NCBI RefSeq assembly: GCF_019331675.1
Contig: NZ_JAHBBJ010000002.1
Span: 235,592-299,591, forward strand
DNA length: 64,000 bases
Reading direction: 5' to 3'
DNA from: Bifidobacterium miconisargentati
GTDB taxonomy: Bacteria > Actinomycetota > Actinomycetes > Actinomycetales > Bifidobacteriaceae
Shown: in pieces, positions 27,830-36,054 of the stretch
Numbering within the stretch: the first letter of the stretch is position 1
Layout: each line of letters opens with the position of its first letter
Translations under genes and position numbers: made by a program
The notes under the pieces: model-generated
What the model saw: the letters and a program-made list of their open reading frames with translations, nothing else
Told to the model about the DNA's origin: nothing
The model's database searches: none

Positions 27830-28025
27830 TATTCGTTGCCTTAGATCACATGGGGTCATGCCCGCTATCGGGCCGTTTTTCTCGTGCGGGGTCGCACGGG
27901 GAGTGGCGAGTGGTTCTTTCGGTGGCGTGGGTGTGGCTTGGTGATGGTCCCCCGATGGGGTGGGAACTGGAGTATGCCCGCTTCTCAATCGGGGCCGTAC
28001 TGGTAGTTGAGAAGGAGTGGACCCC

Positions 28026-31000
28026 ATGAACAGGGTGGAAACACGAAGAAGGGGATTGCCTCACGCATGCCGTGCCGTATTGGGCTTGCTGCTTGCCATG
28101 GCGACCCTGCTGGCGATGGCGTTGCCGTCGAACACCGCATACGCGGCGGATGGTGATGCGGATTGTTCGGCCACGACCCTGCCGGTCAAGGAGGACGGCA
28201 CGTCGGTGACTTGGCCCGAGGTTCGCCAGTACATCGACGAGAACTTCACGGGTTCCAAGGTGTTCGCCGATGCCGTCTACGACGCAATCTGCACATCCGG
28301 GCAAGATTACACAGATGCCAGTAAATATGACAATGGGGAAGCCACTCATGATGCAGCTGGCGTAGTTAGATATTTTGGTCTTAACAGTGCTGGGACTGAT
28401 CCAACAATTATTACTATTACAGCTCCGTTAGAAGATAACGCTGTATTGACTGGGATTGGTTTATTGCGTAATACTGGGCGACTGGTAATTAAAAATACCG
28501 GAAACCATAAAGGTCTTGATTTCATAGAAGATGCCTATAAGCCAGTGGATATAGACCATGTCACTGATAATGATCCCATGGGCCCGAGTGTGTCGATTGA
28601 TGGTGCATCAGATGGTGTATTTCCTGAAGGTCTTACCGTGCTTCCTGCAAGACCTTACGCTTTGAACTTGCCAAGAGCAATGGGTAATGGTCTTATCACA
28701 TTTCCTAGTGCCGATTATCAGCGACTGATTGCAAATATCGTTCGTAAGCCAAACGCAAATGGTACGACAATTGTGGTTGATACGCAGTTGGTGGGACGCA
28801 AAGCGGCTGTGAATCTTGCAAAACTTGCTGAGGCGGATTCAGTAGATGGTCCATATCCTCTGCCGGGAGACGGAATGGTGGGTGATATTCTACCGAACAG
28901 CGAGATTAAGCGGGTCACTAATTCCGCTGTAAACGCAGCTTCTGATACGAGTGATGCAATATCGGCCAGCGGTAATGAAATCACATTTCAGATTCCTGCA
29001 GAGGGGTCTAATGCGGAGTATTTGGTAACTTACTCTTTTGGTTCGCTTTATAATTACTACGCGGATGTCGCTCTACAGAGAAACTCTCCTAATTACACAT
29101 ACCAAGTAGATGCCAATTATTTCAATCAGGTGCAGGTCTTAGGAAAGAATCTAATTCTTTCTGATTTGCGATTCAAAAAAGTAGACGAACAAGGTAATCC
29201 TCTTCCCGGTGCGAAATTCAGCCTCACAAAGGATGGTCAACCTGCGCAGAAAGCAAAGGTTGAGAATGGTCAAGTCCAGTTGGATGCGAATGGTGATCCT
29301 GAGTGGGAACTTGTTGGCGTGCTGACTTCGGACAAGGACGGTCTCGTAGATGTCCCATATCTTGAGCCGGGCGAGTACGTCATCACCGAGACTTCGGCTC
29401 CGGAGGGTTATGAGCCGGATGCCACGCCGCAGAAGGTCACGGTAACTGCCGATGCTGAGTCAAAAGCTCAGTGTGGGAATCAGGACGTATCCAGTTCATC
29501 TGCTGTAATCGTTTGCGGTGGTGAAGGTAGCAGTATTAAGGCCTTCGGTGATCATGTGAATGCCACCGCCGGTTTTAAGCGAGCCACCAATCTGGACATG
29601 GCATGGGGCTCCGGCGAAGGCAATATGCGCCTGGATTCAGGTTCCAGTATGGAAAGCCTGGATAACGGTGTCTACATCAAAAACAACGGTGACTATGTCA
29701 ACTTTGTAGAAGCTAAGGTTTCGAAAGCAGACGGCACGGAGCTGACCCCGCTTAACTCCACAGACGACAATGTGTCAGTGAAGATTACGTCGGTTAAGGG
29801 CAATACGCAGACGGTGCTGACGAATGCTTCATTGAACGACGCCAAATCGTATGTGAACAACCTGATCTATTCCGAAGATCAGAATGGTGAACCTCTGTAC
29901 GGTTTGACCGCCGACAACGCGCTGATCGAAGTGACTGGCAGCACGAAGGTCTATTACGCGCCCCAGGCCGCCGACCATATTGACGCAACCATCACGAACA
30001 AGAAGAAGCTTCAGCCGGTGGATGTGAGTCTGCAGGCCACGAAGCACTATCAGAAGGCTAGTGGCACTGAGACGGATATTCCGGCTGGCAAGTCGTTCAA
30101 CTTCGATCTGACACCGACGGATGACAATGCGAGAATCCTGTCCAAGGATGCATTGACCGCCATGGTCAACTCGACGACGAAGACTGCCACGTGGAATCTG
30201 CCGCAGATTACGTCGGACATCTACGAGAATGCCGCGAAGACGAATGATGTCGCGTCGTTTAACTTCACCGCCAGCGAGCAACAGGGCACGGATTCGACTA
30301 TCGATTACGACACGAAGACGGTTCCGGTGCGTTTGGATGTTTCCAAGGTTGTTGCCGATGCCGATAAGGGCACTCCCGCCGGTCTGAAGGTCGAGGTGTT
30401 CGTCGATGGCCAGTCGAAGGGTTCCGCGACCAGTGGCGAGAAGTCGGGTTCCGTCACAGTTTCGGCCAAAGACTCCGGTATTTCCTTTACGAACGAGGAG
30501 AAGAAGCCGGAGACCACGAAGGTGACGGTGACGAAGGTCTGGAAGGGCTCCGACAACAGCGACATCACGAATACGGATGGTTTGCCGTCCGTTGATGTCA
30601 AGCTGCAGAGCGCCACCGCCGAGAATCCGTCCGATTCGGATTGGTCGGATGTCAAGGACAAGACCGCCACGCTGAGCAACGACAACCAGTGGTCCGCTTC
30701 TTGGGATGGTCTTCCCAAGACGGACAACGGCAAATCCATCAAGTACCGTGTGGTCGAAACCAAGGTTCCGGATGGCTATACGTCCGCTGTCGGCACGTCC
30801 GAGGACTCCGACGGCAACTGGTCGGTGACGATTACCAACACCAAGAAGAAGCCTGAGCTTACCGAGGTGTCGGTGAAGAAGACCTGGTCGGATGGTGCTA
30901 CCGATACGCATGATAACGATTCGGTGACGGTGACGCTCCAGCAGGTCGTGGACGGCCAGACCACGAACGTGCAGGACCGGGATTCAATCACGTTGAACAA

Positions 31001-33215
31001 GGACAACAATTGGTCCGGTTCGTGGAAGGATTTGCCGAAGACCACTACGGATGACAAGACCATCGTGTACACGGTGACGGAGTCTGGTGGCCCGTCGGGC
31101 TATACGCCGACGATCACGCAGGGCACGAAGGACAATAACTGGACGATTACGGTGGAGAACAAGAAGCCCGATACGCCCACGCCGACGGAGACTTCGGTGA
31201 CGGTGACCAAGAAATGGGCCGACGGCAACGCCAACCATGACGGTGATTCGGCTGAGGCCACGTTGGAGCGATCTACGAATGGCAAGGATTGGGCCAAGGT
31301 CCAGCGTGATGATAATCCGGTCACGTTGAACGCAGACAACAATTGGACCCATACGTGGGACAAGCTGCCGACGACCGTGGATGGCAAGACCGTCCGGTAT
31401 CGCGTCGTCGAGACCAAGGTGAATGTGTCGAACGGTAAGACGTACACGTCCGCGGTGTCGCCCGCGAGCATCGAGGGCGGAGATGTGACGATTACGAACA
31501 CGCCGTCCGAGACGCCGAAGACCGGTTCGTTCTCGTTCACGAAGGTGGATGGTGACGGTCATGCCCTGCAGGGTGCCGGGTTCACCTTGTACCGGGATGG
31601 GACCGTGGTCGCGGGCCCGGTGAAGTCGAACGCGGACGGTGTAGTGTCGTTCTCCGGTTTGAGGCCGGGCTCATACACGTTGGTCGAGACCGGGGTCCCG
31701 GGCGGCTATCAGGCCGCTGGCCCGTACACGGTCACGGTCGATGAGAACGGCAACGTCGCAACCAGCCTGCCGACGGGCAACAGGGTCGTGGATGAGAAGA
31801 CTCCTCCGGACACGTATGGGTTCTCGTTCGCGAAGGTGGATGCGGATACCGGTGACGGTCTGTCTGGTGGCGAGTTCACGCTGAAGAGCAAGGACGGCAC
31901 TACGGTCGGCACGGCCGCTGCCGTGGATGGCGAAGTCTCGTTCACTGGGTTGAAGCCGGGCTCGTATACGGTCACGGAGACGAAGGCCCCGAGCGGGTAT
32001 GAGTTGCCGTCCCCAGCCCCGTCGTTCACGGTCACGATCGGTGACAAGGGTAAGGTCACGTTCTCGAATCTGGGCGGGCTGGTGTCGTGCAAGATCGGTA
32101 CTCCTGACGGTCAGTGTGATTTGATGGTTGGTAACAAGCCCACGACGCCTCCGCCGCCGGAGAATCCTAAGTATCCGTTCGGGTTCACGAAGGTGGATGA
32201 GAGCGGCAAGGCGTTGGCCGGTGCTACGTTCCAGCTGTTGGACGCGAATGGCAACGTGGTCGCCACTGCCACGTCCACGGCGGACGGCAAGGTTTCGTTC
32301 GGTCAGGTCGCTCCGGGAACCTATACGGTCGTGGAGTCGAAGGCTCCTGACGGATATGACAAGGTCGCGGACTTCACAGTCACCATCGGGCAGGATGGCG
32401 TTGTGACTGGTCTGCCTGAGGGCGGCAAGGTCGTGGATAAGCCGACGACTCCTCCGCCGCCGGAGAATCCGGAGTATCCGTTCGGGTTCACCAAGGTGAA
32501 CACGGATGGCCAGCCGCTTGCGGGCGCCACGTTCCAGCTGGTGGATGCAATCGGGAACGTGGTCGCCACGGTGACCTCGGGTGCGGACGGCAAGGTGTCG
32601 TTCTCTGCTGTGGCTCCGGGTTCGTATACGGTCGTGGAGACCGTTGCCCCGGAGGGGTATGACAAGGTCGCCTCGTTCACCGTCACCATCGATGACCAGG
32701 GCAATGTGACCGGCCTGCCTGCGGGTGGCCAGGTCGTGGACAAGCCTACGACACCGCCGAAGAAGCCGAAGTATCCGTTCGGGTTCACCAAGGTGAATAC
32801 GAAGGGTAAGCCTCTTGCCGGTGCGACGTTCCAGCTGATTGACGCGAGCGGGAACGTGGTGGCGACCGTGATCTCCGGTGCGGATGGCAAGGTCGTGTTC
32901 TCTGCGGTGGAGCCTGGCAGGTACACGGTCGTGGAGTCGAAGGCTCCCGACGGGTACCAGAAGGTGGATTCGTTCACCGTCACCATCGATGAGGACGGCA
33001 GCGTGTCCGGTCTGCCTGCGAATGGGCAGGTGGTGGATAAGCCGGTGACTCCGCCGGATGTGCCTCCGACTACTCCTCCGACCACGCCGCCTACGCCTGG
33101 GTTGCCTCCGACTGGTGTGTCGGTGGTGGCCATGGGTGTGGTTGCCGCTGGTGCGGCGTTGATGGGCGTGATCGTGGATTGGCGTCGGCGTCGCATGCGT
33201 GGACGGCATTCCTGA
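28026..33215 (+). CDS. LPXTG-anchored pilin/adhesin with Cna-B and SpaA-type repeats
   Basis: 1729 residues, secreted and wall-linked. Signal peptide (RAVLGLLLAMATLLAMAL, cleaved near AYA-ADG); an N-terminal head of ~350 residues with no recognised family; a SpaA-like domain near 381-480 with an E-box (YVITETSAPEGYEP); Cna-B-like domains starting near 830, 947 and 1055 (TVTKVWKGSD, VKKTWSDG, VTKKWADG); then five prealbumin-like repeats beginning near 31524, 31817, 32172, 32475 and 32772. It ends in sorting signal LPPTG, a hydrophobic helix and RRRRMRGRHS. No sortase is adjacent. ATG 28026 follows GAAGGAG; GTG 28017 is possible. The region 28300-29570 is strikingly AT-rich against GC-rich flanks, suggesting a swapped head. 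Confidence 0.85.
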   Translation: MNRVETRRRGLPHACRAVLGLLLAMATLLAMALPSNTAYAADGDADCSATTLPVKEDGTSVTWPEVRQYIDENFTGSKVFADAVYDAICTSGQDYTDASKYDNGEATHDAAGVVRYFGLNSAGTDPTIITITAPLEDNAVLTGIGLLRNTGRLVIKNTGNHKGLDFIEDAYKPVDIDHVTDNDPMGPSVSIDGASDGVFPEGLTVLPARPYALNLPRAMGNGLITFPSADYQRLIANIVRKPNANGTTIVVDTQLVGRKAAVNLAKLAEADSVDGPYPLPGDGMVGDILPNSEIKRVTNSAVNAASDTSDAISASGNEITFQIPAEGSNAEYLVTYSFGSLYNYYADVALQRNSPNYTYQVDANYFNQVQVLGKNLILSDLRFKKVDEQGNPLPGAKFSLTKDGQPAQKAKVENGQVQLDANGDPEWELVGVLTSDKDGLVDVPYLEPGEYVITETSAPEGYEPDATPQKVTVTADAESKAQCGNQDVSSSSAVIVCGGEGSSIKAFGDHVNATAGFKRATNLDMAWGSGEGNMRLDSGSSMESLDNGVYIKNNGDYVNFVEAKVSKADGTELTPLNSTDDNVSVKITSVKGNTQTVLTNASLNDAKSYVNNLIYSEDQNGEPLYGLTADNALIEVTGSTKVYYAPQAADHIDATITNKKKLQPVDVSLQATKHYQKASGTETDIPAGKSFNFDLTPTDDNARILSKDALTAMVNSTTKTATWNLPQITSDIYENAAKTNDVASFNFTASEQQGTDSTIDYDTKTVPVRLDVSKVVADADKGTPAGLKVEVFVDGQSKGSATSGEKSGSVTVSAKDSGISFTNEEKKPETTKVTVTKVWKGSDNSDITNTDGLPSVDVKLQSATAENPSDSDWSDVKDKTATLSNDNQWSASWDGLPKTDNGKSIKYRVVETKVPDGYTSAVGTSEDSDGNWSVTITNTKKKPELTEVSVKKTWSDGATDTHDNDSVTVTLQQVVDGQTTNVQDRDSITLNKDNNWSGSWKDLPKTTTDDKTIVYTVTESGGPSGYTPTITQGTKDNNWTITVENKKPDTPTPTETSVTVTKKWADGNANHDGDSAEATLERSTNGKDWAKVQRDDNPVTLNADNNWTHTWDKLPTTVDGKTVRYRVVETKVNVSNGKTYTSAVSPASIEGGDVTITNTPSETPKTGSFSFTKVDGDGHALQGAGFTLYRDGTVVAGPVKSNADGVVSFSGLRPGSYTLVETGVPGGYQAAGPYTVTVDENGNVATSLPTGNRVVDEKTPPDTYGFSFAKVDADTGDGLSGGEFTLKSKDGTTVGTAAAVDGEVSFTGLKPGSYTVTETKAPSGYELPSPAPSFTVTIGDKGKVTFSNLGGLVSCKIGTPDGQCDLMVGNKPTTPPPPENPKYPFGFTKVDESGKALAGATFQLLDANGNVVATATSTADGKVSFGQVAPGTYTVVESKAPDGYDKVADFTVTIGQDGVVTGLPEGGKVVDKPTTPPPPENPEYPFGFTKVNTDGQPLAGATFQLVDAIGNVVATVTSGADGKVSFSAVAPGSYTVVETVAPEGYDKVASFTVTIDDQGNVTGLPAGGQVVDKPTTPPKKPKYPFGFTKVNTKGKPLAGATFQLIDASGNVVATVISGADGKVVFSAVEPGRYTVVESKAPDGYQKVDSFTVTIDEDGSVSGLPANGQVVDKPVTPPDVPPTTPPTTPPTPGLPPTGVSVVAMGVVAAGAALMGVIVDWRRRRMRGRHS

Positions 33216-33237
33216 CGGGTTGCGTCTAGGTAGTTGA

Positions 33238-33290
33238 GGGTCTTTGCTGGCTGGGGTTGATTCCCGGCTGGCGGAGGCCCTTTTCTTGTT
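33238..33290 (+). terminator. Rho-independent terminator of pilus locus 1
   Basis: An 18-bp stem including G-U pairs (33238-33255 with 33263-33280) and a 7-base loop is followed by TTTTCTTGTT. It starts 22 bases after the pilin stop. Confidence 0.8.
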
Positions 33291-33307
33291 GGAATGGTTC
33301 CTTGAAC

Positions 33308-33360
33308 TACCCCTCAGTCAGCCTGTGGCTGACAGCTCCCCTGACAAGGGGAGCCGAGGA
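33308..33360. repeat. Dispersed CTCCCCTC repeat copy
   Basis: CCCCTCAGTCAGCC, TGGCTGACAGCTCCCCTGAC and AAGGGGAGCC form two nested hairpins of the same family as at 27672, 47752 and 63128. Degenerate GGGGAGNCGAGGAG pieces trail to about 33480. Confidence 0.7.
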
Positions 33361-33493
33361 GAGGTGGCGGGCAATGCCCTGGCAGGGGGAACTGAAGAGG
33401 AGCGGAAGGGAGCCGAGGAGACAGACTGGCGTTGCCCTTCAAGGGGAGTCGAGGAGTGAGGTGCCCTTTTATAAGGAGTCGGAGTAGGTTCTT

Positions 33494-33713
33494 GTGTGGG
33501 ATGATGCGGCGGTTGTTTGGGTTTTGACCGTGTCGTCCCACACCGGCGTTCGGGCTGTGCCGGCGGGTGTGCTCGGGAATGGCTTGTTTCCGGGGATTGC
33601 GTGTGCGTCTGGTGTGGGACGATGTGGCGTTTTGGTTGTATATGGCCGTGTCGTCCCGCACGGGTGTGGGATAACTCGGCTTTTTGGTGAATATGGCGGT
33701 CTTGTCCCGCATG
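33494..33713. repeat. Three 50-bp hairpin units (family A)
   Basis: Units at 33494-33543, 33612-33661 and 33664-33713 are each exactly 50 bases. They begin GTGTGGGAYRA and end with the inverted TGTCGTCCCACAC or a close variant, with a GGC-TTTT-GG-like middle. Between units 1 and 2 is a 68-base piece containing GGAATGGCTTGTTTCCG, identical to part of element copy 3 (9032-9048). No coding potential is seen. Confidence 0.75.
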
Positions 33714-33788
33714 CCGTCCGTATGGTGGTTGATTGATGGCCGGATGGCGTCATGATGCGTTTCGCGGGATCTTCGCTTGAGATGTTTC

Positions 33789-34148
33789 GCGGTCGTTCGG
33801 ATCCGGGAAACGGGTGCTTTTGCACTGAAAGGGATGCCGAGAGACGGATCTGCGGTCGTTTGGGTATGGGGAGGGGATTTTCCATACTCGAAGGGCCGAT
33901 GATGAGGGGGTGTGGCCCTTTGAGTACAGGAGTCATGTGTTTCTGGACTCAAAGGACCTCTGGGAAGGCATTTCGCGGTCATTTGAATCCAGGAACGGGC
34001 TTTTCTGTACTGAAAAGGACGCTGGGGGAGGGATTCGCGGTCGTTCCAGTACAGAAGGGACTCATTACTGTACTCAAACGACCGCAAATCGCCTGTTTGA
34101 CGGTCTTTTCAATACAGAAGGGACTCGCTTCTAGACTCAAACGACCGC
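33789..34148. repeat. Six-unit tandem hairpin array (family B), period about 62 bp
   Basis: Units start near 33789, 33852, 33912, 33975, 34037 and 34099 (steps 63, 60, 63, 62, 62). Each is ~45-50 bases with arms like GCGGTCGTTTGAGTACAG and its complement. Unit 5 (34037-34085) has an 18-bp stem with two mismatches. Units differ by many substitutions, often compensated on the opposite arm. No open frame is supported. Confidence 0.75.
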
Positions 34149-34246
34149 TAGGGGGCGATTCATGCTATGGGGTTGGATGAATGCGATATCGGCCGATGCG
34201 GATTTCCGAACTGAGTTCCTCGTGCGTCGGCCTACAAATACGCGAA

Positions 34247-34313
34247 AGGGCCGGTGCACGGGCGGTCCAAAAGGGAACCGCCGGGCACCGGCCCCGAAAA
34301 CGGCGAACGGAAG
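34247..34313 (-). terminator. Terminator of the small gene at 34320-34589
   Basis: A long hairpin: GGGCCGGTGC pairs with GCACCGGCCC, with an inner GGCGGTCC/GGAACCGCC stem and an AAAA-containing loop. On the minus strand it is followed by CCTTTCGCGTATTTGT. Confidence 0.65.
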
Positions 34314-34319
34314 GCCGGA

Positions 34320-34589
34320 TCAGATGCCGCCGTATTCCTTCTTGAAGAGCTCGGCCGGCACTTCGGAGTTCATCGGGACCTCGTAGATGAGGTATTCCAT
34401 GTTGAACGGGATGTTGAACAGGTGGCGGGTCACGCCATATTCCTCCTTGGTGCCCAGGAAGTTGAAGTTGTCCGGGCACTCGGGCTCCCACTTGGCCAGC
34501 AGCTTGGCCGCATCGCCGATCGTGGCGGCCACGCCGGCCAGGTGCTTGACGCCCTCCACCTGCTTGATGATGAGAAACACGGTATCCAT
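34320..34589 (-). CDS. Small conserved-looking protein of unknown function
   Basis: 89 residues (MDTVFLIIKQVEGVKHLAGV at the start, ending LFKKEYGGI), no signal peptide or membrane helix, mildly acidic. ATG 34589 has AAAGGTGA upstream and the gene ends just before a strong hairpin, so it is a genuine transcription unit. I do not recognise the family. It is divergent from the fru-type transporter, sharing a 325-bp intergenic region, which might mean shared regulation. Confidence 0.75.
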   Translation of the reverse strand: MDTVFLIIKQVEGVKHLAGVAATIGDAAKLLAKWEPECPDNFNFLGTKEEYGVTRHLFNIPFNMEYLIYEVPMNSEVPAELFKKEYGGI

Positions 34590-34914
34590 AGCTCACCTTT
34601 CTTACATAAACCGATGTTCGGTGGTTTGTTATCTATTCGCGGCAACTTCGTCGCCCGGTGCCCGGACGGCAGATGCCACCGCGCAACCACACACTATTAT
34701 GGCCCGCCCGAACCCCGTAAAACGGCGGATTGGCGCGGTTTCGGACTACTGTTATCAAACCGTTATAGAGCTGTTACCAAACTGTTATCGCTCACGATTG
34801 AACATTGGGAGCGTTCACACCATACTAGAGATTGTCGATGGAAAACATCAAAGAAGCTTCCATCAATGTGAGTGAACGATCACTCAGAGGAAAACTGCTC
34901 GAGGAGGAGTATTC
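34590..34914 (+). promoter_or_regulatory. Promoter region of the fru-type operon with LacI-like operators
   Basis: TGAGTGA-ACGA-TCACTCA at 34868-34885 is a 7-bp dyad typical of LacI-family operators, placed just upstream of the ribosome-binding site. A second, looser dyad is formed by TCGCTCAC and GAGCGTTCAC (about 34788-34818), ahead of a possible -10 (CATACT). The direct TGTTA repeats around 34740-34790 may be part of the promoter. No regulator gene is adjacent. Confidence 0.5.
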
Positions 34915-35904
34915 ATGAAGAATTGGAAGAAGGCCATTGCCCTCGTTGCTTCCGCCGCCGCTCTGGTGAGCGTCGCCGCCTGCGGTTCCAGCAATTCCGG
35001 TGACGGTGGTTCCAGTGATTCCGGCAAGAAGGTCGTCGGCTTCGTGGCCGTCGGTCCTGAGGGCGGCTTCCGTACCGCCAACGAGGACGACATCAAGGCC
35101 GCGTTCAAGGACGCCGGCTTCGACCTGCAGTACTCGCCGACCCAGAACAACGATCAGCAGAAGCAGATTCAGGCATTCAACAAGTTCGTCAACGACGAAG
35201 TGGACGCCATCATCCTGTCCTCCACCGAGGATTCCGGTTGGGATGACTCCCTGAAGAAGGCCGCCGAGGCCGAGATCCCGGTCTTCACCGTGGATCGTAA
35301 CGTCGAGGTCAAGGACTCCGAGGCCAAGAAGGCCATCGTCTCCCACATCGGCCCGTCCAACGAGTGGGCCGGCCAGCAGGCCGCCGAGTTCGTGAACAAG
35401 AGCTTCCCGGATGGCGCCAACGGCTTCATCCTGGAAGGCCCCGCAGGCCTGTCCGTGGTGAAGGATCGTGGCACCGGCTGGTTCGACAAGGTCGCCTCCA
35501 ACATCAAGGTTCTCGAGTCCCAGTCCGCCAACTGGTCCACTGATGAGGCCAAGACCGTGACCGCCGGCCTGCTGGACAAGTACAAGTCCGAGAACCCGCA
35601 GTTCATCTTCGCCCAGAACGACGAGATGGGCCTCGGTGCCGCTCAGGCCGTTGACGCCGCCGGCCTCAAGGGCAAGGTCAAGATCATCACCATCGATGGT
35701 ACGAAGAACGCCCTGCAGGCCCTGGTTGACGGCGACCTCTCCTTCGTGATCGAGTACAACCCGATCTTCGGCAAGGAGACCGCTCAGGCCGTCAAGGACT
35801 ACCTCGATGGCAAGACCGTCGAGAAGGACATCCAGATCGAGTCCAAGACCTTCGACGCCGCCAGCGCCAAGGAAGCCCTGGACAACGGCTCCCGCGCCTA
35901 CTGA
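34915..35904 (+). CDS. fruE: Sugar ABC transporter substrate-binding lipoprotein (FruE-type)
   Basis: 329 residues; signal peptide with lipobox VAAC (Cys23), an S/G/D-rich linker, then a periplasmic-binding-protein-like type 1 fold (VVGFVAVGPEGGFRTANEDD, AIILSSTEDSGWDD, FAQNDEMGLGAAQAV). It captures a monosaccharide outside the cell. The order with an RbsA-type ATPase and two RbsC-type permeases matches the bifidobacterial fructose system FruEKFG, but the related galactofuranose type cannot be excluded. GGAGGAGT precedes the ATG. A stable hairpin after the gene probably keeps its message above the rest of the operon. Confidence 0.88.
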   Translation: MKNWKKAIALVASAAALVSVAACGSSNSGDGGSSDSGKKVVGFVAVGPEGGFRTANEDDIKAAFKDAGFDLQYSPTQNNDQQKQIQAFNKFVNDEVDAIILSSTEDSGWDDSLKKAAEAEIPVFTVDRNVEVKDSEAKKAIVSHIGPSNEWAGQQAAEFVNKSFPDGANGFILEGPAGLSVVKDRGTGWFDKVASNIKVLESQSANWSTDEAKTVTAGLLDKYKSENPQFIFAQNDEMGLGAAQAVDAAGLKGKVKIITIDGTKNALQALVDGDLSFVIEYNPIFGKETAQAVKDYLDGKTVEKDIQIESKTFDAASAKEALDNGSRAY

Positions 35905-35958
35905 TCCGCCACTGAAGGCCATCAGCAGCACAACCGATAACTGAACCGAACAAGCAGT

Positions 35959-35993
35959 GATGGTGTGAGAGGAATCGCTTCCTCCACACCATC
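35959..35993 (+). promoter_or_regulatory. Intercistronic hairpin between fruE and fruK
   Basis: GATGGTGTGAGAGGAA pairs with TTCCTCCACACCATC (15 bp, one bulge) across a TCGC loop. Lacking a T-run, it probably protects the upstream message or causes partial termination. Confidence 0.6.
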
Positions 35994-36054
35994 ATTCATG
36001 TCTGGCTCAAATATCACAAAACGATAACAAACCCCTTCTCGATAAGGCAAAGAC

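Larger units (their letters stand above)
27122..28025. other. 900-bp intergenic region upstream of pilus locus 1
   Basis: No protein gene is convincing here. From left to right it holds the antitoxin promoter region, a stretch to about 27500 where I see nothing identifiable, dispersed-repeat copies (27526-27725), an eight-G tract (27822-27829), a small hairpin GCCCG-CTAT-CGGGC followed by TTTTT (27868-27888), and a 60-codon open frame (ATG 27850) that ends on the pilin start (ATGA). The open frame has no ribosome-binding site. Confidence 0.5.

Noticed and set aside
33489..34180. The hairpin arrays as a CRISPR array
   Set aside because: Units are diverged palindromes with short variable gaps, not identical repeats separated by unique spacers, and no cas genes are present.
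34254..34871. A 205-codon plus-strand frame over the small gene and fru promoter
   Set aside because: It runs through a terminator hairpin and operator region, lacks a ribosome-binding site and opposes a gene with good signals.
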